15,125 bases of DNA from Bacteroidia bacterium (GTDB lineage Bacteria; Bacteroidota; Bacteroidia; NS11-12g; UBA955): the NCBI GenBank assembly GCA_023258655.1, contig JALQWO010000013.1, positions 1 through 15,125 on the forward strand, written 5' to 3'. The position numbers were made by a program, and so were the translations under genes. The notes below the pieces were generated by a model, which searched no databases, had not been told where the DNA came from, and saw only the letters and a program-made list of their open reading frames with translations. Positions 9,822 through 15,125 of the stretch are shown here, piece by piece (position 1 is the first letter of the stretch; every line of letters starts with the position of its first letter).

Positions 9822-10424
9822 TTACAAAATTTTCAGTGAATTTTTTATCAGTTCTTCAATCGTTGCGGTCCCCCCCAATTCTTTGCTCACTTTCATCAAG
9901 GCTTTTTCTGCGTTGGCTTTGGGATATCCCAAGGTAGTAAGGGCTGCAAGCGCTTCAGTGAAATGGTCACTTACTCCAGAAGCAGCGCTTAAGCCCATGG
10001 ATTTTTTACCACCCATCAATTTGTCTCGCAGTTCCAAAACGATGCGCTGGGCGCTTTTTTCGCCAATGCCTTTGATGCTTTTTAACAATCCCACATTGCC
10101 GTTGAGGATGGCTGAAGCCAAATCGTCAGGGGCCAAACTACTTAGCATCAGCATGGCCGTGTTGTTACCTACGCCCGATACACTGGTCAATAATCTGAAC
10201 ATATGTCGTTCATCGGGATCGGCAAAAGCATACAAATTCATCGATACCGGACTCTGATTTTCTACTTTGAACAGTAAATCCACGAAGAGACGTGCGGTTT
10301 TGTGGCCTTTGATTTTCTCATAGGTAGTGAGACTGATGGCCGCGATATATCCCAGTCCTTGATTGGCAATCACCACGTGGGTGGGATTCAAAGATTCTAT
10401 ATTGCCTTCGATGAAGTCGTACAT
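9822..10424 (-). CDS. ruvA: RuvA, Holliday-junction-binding subunit of the RuvABC resolvasome
   Basis: A 200-residue protein, the normal RuvA length. Domain I (about 1-65) is the OB-fold that grips junction DNA. Domain II carries two helix-hairpin-helix motifs (LLTSVSGVGNNTA at 78-90 and LLKSIKGIGEKSAQ at 113-126). Domain III (about 152-200) has the TEALAALTTLGYPKANAEKAL signature that contacts RuvB. Known role: a RuvA tetramer holds the four-way junction flat while RuvB drives branch migration. Position 55 keeps the acidic-pin glutamate, but the next residue is Asn instead of Asp, and about four residues appear inserted before the LYGF-like turn (here LYAF). The ATG at 10424 lies 5 nt after the gldG stop, so translation is probably coupled to gldG. 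ruvB and ruvC are not in the window. Confidence 0.96.
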   Translation of the reverse strand: MYDFIEGNIESLNPTHVVIANQGLGYIAAISLTTYEKIKGHKTARLFVDLLFKVENQSPVSMNLYAFADPDERHMFRLLTSVSGVGNNTAMLMLSSLAPDDLASAILNGNVGLLKSIKGIGEKSAQRIVLELRDKLMGGKKSMGLSAASGVSDHFTEALAALTTLGYPKANAEKALMKVSKELGGTATIEELIKNSLKIL

Positions 10425-10429
10425 GTCGG

Positions 10430-12202
10430 TTAGTGGGTTTGATATTTGCGTTTGCGATACATGTGATTGATAACCCCAAATAACAAGATGCTCAGTAGGG
10501 GGGCGACGATGTTAAACCACTGCCAATAACCCCTCTCTAAGCGTGTTTTTTCCGGATCCAACAATCTTAACGTTTTTTCCTTGGCCCGTATTTCAATCAA
10601 TCCGTTATCATCGATGAGATAATCGATACAATTCAACAGGAATTTCTTATTTGCAAAGGTGGTTTTGGTAAATCGATCGAAACCTGTGGGGTAAATGCCG
10701 CCTCTACCACTGATGCCGTTTCGCATGATGTCACCATCAGCAATCACAATCATTTTGCTGTTTCCATTGGGCAAAAAGGGTACACCATCATAGTGCTTTT
10801 GATAGATGAATGGGGATTGGAATTTTCCTTCTAACAACACTCCGGATAATTTGCTGCCGCCGCGCAATGTGCTCCTGTAACGGTCGTCACGGGATTGCAT
10901 GTATGACGTTTCGAGGTCAACAGTTGCTGGCGCTTGAATGGTTTTGGTATAAGGAGAGCTGCTCAACAAAGGAGTGACGTTTAGGTCTGTTTTTGACTTC
11001 GCCGAGAGCGTGGCAGGGAACTGTCCCCAAATGGGGCCCACATTGCGATTGATGATATGGGGTGATGACGCCGACATGAATACGGGGAAGTAATAAAAGT
11101 CAATCATTTCGGGTCTTCCACCAACAGGGATGGGGATGGCATTGCAGTTGGCATCCATGAGCAATGTAGATTCCAGTTTTACGCCATAATGGAACAAAGA
11201 GGCAGAAATGTTCTCAAGCTGATTGTCCATGGCGATGATTTGAGAGTTGTTCTCGAAACTGTCGATTTCTGCATGTACCGGGTCGATCATCCAAATCACT
11301 TTGCCTCCTTTTAATGCAAATTGATCGATGAGGTACAGCTCTGCTGGAGTGTAGTCCTTTGATGGTTTGATAACCAAGAGTAAATCGTTGTTGTTCAATC
11401 GCTTTTGAAGGCTTTCGATCAGCAAGCTGCCCATGGCCTCCGGATTGTTCTCCAACTTGAGTTTCTCTACAAAAGGTTCGGCGCTTTTGGGGTCGGCCAC
11501 ATTCAAATTGAGGGCACTCACGTTGTAATATTTCGAGAGTTCTTGGGCGAAATCAGCTACGCGATTGTCAATCATTTCTCCCGAGCCATCTGCCACAGCG
11601 ATGTTTTTGGATTTGTCCAAAATACACTGCCTCAACCCATTGGCGATTTCGTATTCCACATTGTCGATGGCCCGTTTGATGTTGTTGTCAGCATCTAAGG
11701 CCACATCATGCTCATAAAAATTGATGGCCACAGTTTTGCCGGCATAACTCATTTCGGCACCGGGGATGATGTTCTTGATGACGGTGGAGTTGCTTCCTTC
11801 ATCGTCAATATCGCGTTGATGCGCAACACCCCGTGATTGAAAATCTTCCAATATCCCAGAAATCTCTGAGGTGAGTTTGCCTTCGAATGGATCGATGAGT
11901 TCAATTTCTATTTTGCGCCCACTGATCTCCCGAAATTCATAGGCCATGTCGCGAATTTCGTTGCGTAGGTTTTTGAAACGGGCCGACATTTCGCCATCCA
12001 AATACAACCGGAAGTACAATTTTTCCTTTAGGCCTTTGGCGAGTTTCTTGCTGGTTTCTGACAGCGTGTATCTTTGTTCACTGGTGAGGTCTATTCGCTG
12101 ATAATAGAGGTTGGCAAGAATGTTTGCCACCACCACAATCACGAGCAAAGTGATAAATTCAAGCAGGGACTGAATGCGATTGCTGTATTTTTTCATCACC
12201 AT
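10430..12202 (-). CDS. gldG: GldG, gliding-motility ABC transporter-associated periplasmic/membrane subunit
   Basis: A 590-residue protein with a transmembrane helix near the N-terminus (about 13-33, LLEFITLLVIVVVANILANLYY), a long extracytoplasmic region, and a second transmembrane helix near the C-terminus (FNIVAPLLSILLFGVINHMY) ending in a basic tail (RKRKYQTH). This two-ended anchoring is the GldG layout. The segment after the first helix, RIDLTSEQRYTLSETSKKL, then LYFRLYLDGEM, is the hallmark of the GldG N-terminal domain. Known role: in Flavobacterium johnsoniae, gldF and gldG were identified as gliding genes whose products work with the ATPase GldA; the substrate is not established, and they are not core T9SS components. 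Two starts are possible: the ATG at 12202, overlapping gldF by 7 nt, or the ATG two codons later at 12196, which forms a TGATG stop-start overlap with gldF typical of translational coupling. Confidence 0.93.
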   Translation of the reverse strand: MVMKKYSNRIQSLLEFITLLVIVVVANILANLYYQRIDLTSEQRYTLSETSKKLAKGLKEKLYFRLYLDGEMSARFKNLRNEIRDMAYEFREISGRKIEIELIDPFEGKLTSEISGILEDFQSRGVAHQRDIDDEGSNSTVIKNIIPGAEMSYAGKTVAINFYEHDVALDADNNIKRAIDNVEYEIANGLRQCILDKSKNIAVADGSGEMIDNRVADFAQELSKYYNVSALNLNVADPKSAEPFVEKLKLENNPEAMGSLLIESLQKRLNNNDLLLVIKPSKDYTPAELYLIDQFALKGGKVIWMIDPVHAEIDSFENNSQIIAMDNQLENISASLFHYGVKLESTLLMDANCNAIPIPVGGRPEMIDFYYFPVFMSASSPHIINRNVGPIWGQFPATLSAKSKTDLNVTPLLSSSPYTKTIQAPATVDLETSYMQSRDDRYRSTLRGGSKLSGVLLEGKFQSPFIYQKHYDGVPFLPNGNSKMIVIADGDIMRNGISGRGGIYPTGFDRFTKTTFANKKFLLNCIDYLIDDNGLIEIRAKEKTLRLLDPEKTRLERGYWQWFNIVAPLLSILLFGVINHMYRKRKYQTH

Positions 12203-12924
12203 TTTCTGCTTTCAAAAACCAACTTGGTGCCACCCAAAAAGGTAGCAATGAAACCCACGAAATACACAATATCTCGGGTGTCAAGGACACCGCGACTGAT
12301 AGACTGATAATGGAAATCCAAGCTGAACCACTCCAAACTTTTGCCAATGACTTCCAGTGCTTTCACATCGCCCAGCAAACTCAAAACACCGTACCAGAAG
12401 AAGCAAAGTACCATGGAAATGATAAGCGAAACGATTTGGTTATCGGTGCGGGAAGAGGCAAACAGTCCGATGCTGGCATAACTGGCAGCCAACAAAACCA
12501 AGCCCATGTATGACCCCCATGTAGCTCCCGTGTCAATGCCTTGCAAAGGATCGGCCAATTTTGTAAGGGTGTAATAGTAGAAAAGGGTGGGCAGTAAGGT
12601 GAAAACAATCAATCCAACCGCAGCCAGATACTTGCCCAAAAGAATGTCAGTGTCGCTAACAGGGCGGGTGGTCAATATTTCAATGGTTCCCAATCTTCGC
12701 TCTTCGCTCAAACTGCGCATGGTGATGGCAGAAACAAGGAAGATCAAAATGTATGGTGCGATGTTAAACATTACCTGTAGGCTGGCTATGCCCAAGTCCA
12801 ACACATTGTTTTCTTGGATCAACCACATGAAAATGCCTGTGATAATCAAAAAAACTCCCATAACGATGTACGCAATGAAAGAGCCCAAAAAGCTGCGAAT
12901 TTCTTTCTTAAATACTACCCACAT
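12196..12924 (-). CDS. gldF: GldF, gliding-motility ABC transporter permease
   Basis: A 242-residue ABC-2-type membrane protein. About six hydrophobic helices can be seen: residues 15-35 (FIAYIVMGVFLIITGIFMWLI), 50-68, 100-120, 137-155, 163-183 and 217-233. Between helices 2 and 3 is MRSLSEERRLGTIEILLT-type sequence (EERRLGTIEILTTRPVSD), the cytoplasmic coupling motif of ABC-2 permeases in this group. Length and motif match GldF of Bacteroidota. Known role: forms the membrane channel of the GldA-GldF-GldG complex. It starts at an ATG inside the end of gldA (17-nt overlap) and its stop overlaps the start of gldG, so the three genes are translationally coupled. Other ABC-2 permeases share the motif, but the neighbours make GldF nearly certain. 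Confidence 0.93.
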   Translation of the reverse strand: MWVVFKKEIRSFLGSFIAYIVMGVFLIITGIFMWLIQENNVLDLGIASLQVMFNIAPYILIFLVSAITMRSLSEERRLGTIEILTTRPVSDTDILLGKYLAAVGLIVFTLLPTLFYYYTLTKLADPLQGIDTGATWGSYMGLVLLAASYASIGLFASSRTDNQIVSLIISMVLCFFWYGVLSLLGDVKALEVIGKSLEWFSLDFHYQSISRGVLDTRDIVYFVGFIATFLGGTKLVFESRKW

Positions 12925-13633
12925 GGCTATTGGTTAAATTTCTGAAAATGGTTTCCAAAGAATCGTTGGGGGCCGACTGTTTTAGTCCTTCCAACGTGTT
13001 GTTGGCCACGATTTTTCCATGATTTAGCAGGATTACCCGACTGCACATGGCTTCTACTTCTTGCATGATATGCGTACTGAGCAATACCGTTTTGTTTTTA
13101 CCCAGGTTTTTAATCACGTTCCGCATCTCTACCACCTGATTTGGATCTAGGCCCGATGTGGGCTCGTCGAGGATGAGGACTTCAGGATCGTGAATCAATG
13201 CTTGTGCCAATCCAACACGTTGGCGGTATCCTTTCGACAGCTGTCCGATTTTCTTGTTGCGCTCTGGTGATAGTTGTGTTAAATCAATCGCTTTTTCCAC
13301 GGCTGATTTCACTTGAGATACACCCGCCATGCCTGCCGAAAACTGCAAATACTCTGTAACAAACATGTCCAGATACAGGGGGTTGTGCTCGGGCAAATAT
13401 CCTACCCGTTTGCGCACAGCCAAACTGTCTGTGTTTAGGTTAAAACCACAAACTACCGCATCGCCGCTGGTAGCAGGTATGTAGCCGGTAAGTATTTTCA
13501 TGGTGGTGGATTTTCCGGCGCCGTTAGGACCCAAAAACCCCACGATTTCACCGGTAGGGATTTCAAACGACAAATCGTTCACAGCCCACTGGGTGCCATA
13601 GCGTTTCGATAAATGATTGACTTGAATGCTCAC
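12908..13633 (-). CDS. gldA: GldA, ATPase subunit of the gliding-motility ABC transporter (short form)
   Basis: A 241-residue ABC ATPase. Walker A is GPNGAGKST (35-43), the signature is LSKGYRQRV (132-140), Walker B is VLILDEP (152-158), the D-loop is SGLD (160-163) and the switch histidine is in STH (186-188). The Q-loop region reads GYLPEHNPLY (78-87), with Glu where many ABC ATPases have Gln; this is usual for GldA and related ABC-2 ATPases. All catalytic motifs are intact. The protein is about 60 residues shorter than the GldA form I know (roughly 300): the normal extension between the EGLK helix and the final SLETIFRNLT motif is nearly absent. The start is a GTG (13633): no upstream ATG is available, and SIQVNHLSKRYG is the expected N-terminus. 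It overlaps gldF by 17 nt. The assignment as GldA relies on both sequence and the adjacent gldF-gldG. Confidence 0.9.
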   Translation of the reverse strand: MSIQVNHLSKRYGTQWAVNDLSFEIPTGEIVGFLGPNGAGKSTTMKILTGYIPATSGDAVVCGFNLNTDSLAVRKRVGYLPEHNPLYLDMFVTEYLQFSAGMAGVSQVKSAVEKAIDLTQLSPERNKKIGQLSKGYRQRVGLAQALIHDPEVLILDEPTSGLDPNQVVEMRNVIKNLGKNKTVLLSTHIMQEVEAMCSRVILLNHGKIVANNTLEGLKQSAPNDSLETIFRNLTNSHVGSI

Positions 13634-13641
13634 AGAAAATA

Positions 13642-13649
13642 CAAAAATA
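13642..13649 (-). promoter_or_regulatory. Possible -7 element upstream of gldA
   Basis: TATTTTTG on the minus strand matches the Bacteroidota housekeeping -7 consensus TAnnTTTG exactly. There is no well-spaced TTG at -33: the nearest, at 13664-13662, is only 12 bp upstream of the element. A transcript starting here would have almost no leader before the GTG of gldA. The same bases are the T-rich tail of the hairpin next to it, so this may be part of a terminator and not a promoter. Confidence 0.2.
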
Positions 13650-13665
13650 GTTGAATCGTTTCAAC
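13643..13665 (-). terminator. Weak hairpin with T-rich tail after the M23 peptidase gene
   Basis: Three bases past the peptidase stop codon, the minus strand reads GTTGAA-ACGA-TTCAAC: a perfect 6-bp stem (13665-13660 with 13655-13650) and a 4-nt loop, extendable by one G-U pair. It is followed by TATTTTT. This is the layout of an intrinsic terminator, but with only two G-C pairs the stem is weak, so read-through into gldA is likely. Confidence 0.35.
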
Positions 13666-13668
13666 CTT

Positions 13669-14553
13669 TTATACCCTGTATAACGATTGAGACACTTCTT
13701 CTATTCTAATCTCGTAAGAATATCTGCGTTTGCGGCTTTTGCTGCTGCGATAACGACTTCTGCGGTAGGATCCTCGACGTTTCTTGTAGTAGTAGGAACC
13801 GGCAGGCATCTGGAAGAGCTTTGATTCGATGTTCAAGGTATCAACCTTGACTGTTTCATTGGGGAAATCGATGACTGCGGATGGATTTAATGGCCTGCCC
13901 AAAAAACGGATTTCGAAATGCAAATGTGGGCCGGTGCTGTGGCCAGTGGAGCCACCCAGACCCAACAGTTGGCCTGCGTTAACCAAAGTTCCTGGTCTTA
14001 CATCCAATTTGCTCAGGTGCGCGTACAATGTTTCTAACCCATTGTAATGACGAACGACCACGCAGTTGCCGTATCCATTATAGTATTTGCTCATTCTCAC
14101 CACCCCGTCAAAAGCGGCATACACGGAATCCCCTGTTCGAAGTTGCAAATCGATTCCGGTATGGGGACGTCCATGCCTCCATCCAAATGGGGAGTTGGTT
14201 CGTCCGTAAATGGGCATGGCGAAATCGCAATCCATTTCCATCACGGTGAGGGGAATAATCTCCTGTAATTTCCGCAAGTCAAAACGATAGGCATCCACGT
14301 GCATTGTGTCCCAAAAGGCATAGAAATCGTATTCGGGCAGCATACCGGGAATCACAAATTCCCCCTCTTCATAATAAAAGGTGTTGGTATCAAGGGAAAG
14401 CATCCAAGAAGAATCTTCTACGATATAATCGCCGTCGTCCTCGCCATAGTCTTCTTCATCTTCTTGGGCCGATGCGGGCAGGGCAAACATCAGCAGTGCC
14501 AACAAACATGCTGACTTAATCCAATGAAACCAATGATTGGGCTTGTTGTGCAT
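13669..14553 (-). CDS. Secreted M23-family (LytM-type) metallopeptidase
   Basis: A 294-residue protein from the ATG at 14553. An ATG 17 codons upstream (14604) would enlarge the overlap with ribF and put a long polar stretch before the signal peptide, so I reject it. The signal peptide is hydrophobic at SACLLALLMFALPASA and cut before Q30. A highly acidic stretch follows (EDEEDYGEDDGDY, 31-43). The peptidase domain spans about 110-230: zinc ligands H131 and D135 in HTGID, active-site H179 in YAHL, and H210/H212 in HLHF, all present. The family cuts peptide bridges in peptidoglycan in the periplasm. After the domain comes a very basic tail (about 257-280: KKRRGSYRRSRYRSSKSRKRR) and then a short end, EVSQSLYRV. 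Related Bacteroidota proteins often carry a LysM domain here; this one stops short. It overlaps ribF by 38 nt and is separated from gldA by 35 nt. It is probably a cell-wall hydrolase; a role in gliding or secretion is not shown. Confidence 0.88.
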   Translation of the reverse strand: MHNKPNHWFHWIKSACLLALLMFALPASAQEDEEDYGEDDGDYIVEDSSWMLSLDTNTFYYEEGEFVIPGMLPEYDFYAFWDTMHVDAYRFDLRKLQEIIPLTVMEMDCDFAMPIYGRTNSPFGWRHGRPHTGIDLQLRTGDSVYAAFDGVVRMSKYYNGYGNCVVVRHYNGLETLYAHLSKLDVRPGTLVNAGQLLGLGGSTGHSTGPHLHFEIRFLGRPLNPSAVIDFPNETVKVDTLNIESKLFQMPAGSYYYKKRRGSYRRSRYRSSKSRKRRYSYEIRIEEVSQSLYRV

Positions 14554-15125
14554 CGATAAGAATTTGGGCTTTGAGCGATTCCAAAGAATCGAACTTCTGC
14601 TCATTTCTCAAATACTGTACCAAAAACAAGGAAATAGAAAGGCCGTAGATGGATTTGTCAAAATCGAAAATATGCGCTTCCACCCGAATGCCTTCTCCGT
14701 TCACGGTAGGTCGGGTGCCTATGTTGCAAACCATTTTGTATCGCACATTTTCTATGTCGCAGTACCCCGCATACACACCCGAAGGCGGTATCAGTTTGTA
14801 CGGGTCTTGTATCTCCAAATTGGCGGTTGGAAATCCGATTGTTCTGCCGATTTTTTGTCCTTCAACCACGATACCGGAAAGTATGTATGGTTTTCCCAGC
14901 AAGGTATTGGCATCGTTTAATTGTTTGTTAGAAAGCGCTTTACGAATGCGTGTGCTGCTGATGGCGATGGCGTCTATCTCGGAAGCAGGAATTTCTTGCA
15001 CATGGAAATGAAATTCTTTGGATAGGGCAACCAAGCTATGGAAATCGCCCTCGCGATGTTTCCCAAATCGGTGGTCGTAACCTATCACAATGGTGTCTAC
15101 ATGTAGTTGTTTAACCAAGATGGTT
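14516..15125 (-). CDS. ribF: RibF, bifunctional riboflavin kinase/FAD synthetase, N-terminus missing
   Basis: The C-terminal 202 codons or so of a gene cut by the right edge; about the first third, with the nucleotide-binding GxFDGxHxGH motif, is outside the window. The frame stays open to the edge (reading TILVKQLHVD), and the codon at 15118 is a Leu TTG inside the gene, not its start. The remaining FAD-synthetase part shows IVIGYDHRFGKHREGD and ISSTRIRKAL. The riboflavin-kinase domain shows GRTIGFPTANLE (PTAN motif), PPSGVYAGY, and VEAHIFDFDKSIYG with the catalytic glutamate. The enzyme phosphorylates riboflavin to FMN and adenylates FMN to FAD in the cytoplasm. Its stop lies inside the start of the M23 peptidase gene, a 38-nt overlap, so the two are co-transcribed. 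Context adds nothing about function; it is a housekeeping gene. Confidence 0.95.
   Translation of the reverse strand, partial: TILVKQLHVDTIVIGYDHRFGKHREGDFHSLVALSKEFHFHVQEIPASEIDAIAISSTRIRKALSNKQLNDANTLLGKPYILSGIVVEGQKIGRTIGFPTANLEIQDPYKLIPPSGVYAGYCDIENVRYKMVCNIGTRPTVNGEGIRVEAHIFDFDKSIYGLSISLFLVQYLRNEQKFDSLESLKAQILIDAQQAQSLVSLD

Noticed and set aside
9825..9859. Promoter-like sequence at the end of ruvA (TTG, 24-bp spacer, AAATTTTG)
   Set aside because: The -7 element has a mismatch in its first base and the spacer is longer than usual, so it is too weak to list as a feature.
14554..14604. Earlier ATG for the M23 peptidase, 17 codons upstream
   Set aside because: It would give an 89-nt overlap with ribF and a long polar leader before the signal peptide; the ATG at 14553 places the hydrophobic core more normally.
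1..15125. Mobile element, CRISPR, phage or defence system
   Set aside because: No transposase, integrase, repeat array or toxin-like gene was seen; every gene falls in a housekeeping, envelope or secretion family.

Overview
The window is a stretch of chromosome from a member of the Bacteroidota. The strongest evidence is a set of genes found essentially only in that phylum: sprA (the giant outer-membrane translocon of the type IX secretion system, T9SS), porZ (a T9SS attachment-complex protein with its own C-terminal sorting domain) and the gliding-motility ABC transporter genes gldA, gldF and gldG. I cannot place it below phylum level with confidence. The base composition looks moderate, and there are no strong Shine-Dalgarno sequences, which is normal for the phylum.

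All nine recognisable genes lie on the minus strand, so transcription runs from high to low coordinates. In that order they are: ribF (3' part only, cut by the right edge); a secreted M23 peptidase overlapping ribF by 38 nt; a 35-nt gap holding a small hairpin with a T-rich tail and a promoter-like hexamer; gldA, gldF and gldG, which overlap one another; ruvA, 5 nt after gldG; a 66-nt gap; sprA (about 7.1 kb, nearly half the window); porZ, 5 nt after sprA; and the 5' part of an M20-family carboxypeptidase, 38 nt after porZ and cut by the left edge. No intergenic region exceeds 66 nt, so there is no unexplained non-coding stretch. I saw no tRNA, rRNA, CRISPR array, insertion sequence or prophage gene.

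Most of the window is a cell-surface and secretion locus. GldA-GldF-GldG form an inner-membrane ABC complex linked to gliding. SprA is the outer-membrane channel through which T9SS cargo leaves the cell. PorZ sits on the surface and helps the sortase complex attach cargo to A-LPS. ruvA, a Holliday-junction protein, is a housekeeping gene lodged between the two halves. Finding the gliding ABC genes, sprA and porZ in one near-continuous block suggests coordinated expression, although that is inferred from spacing alone.

I did not find a clearly new multi-gene system. The points worth a second look are small departures in known families: a GldA lacking the usual C-terminal extension, a RuvA with an altered acidic pin, an M23 peptidase with a very basic tail that may be a lost LysM domain, and the compact gap between that peptidase and gldA.
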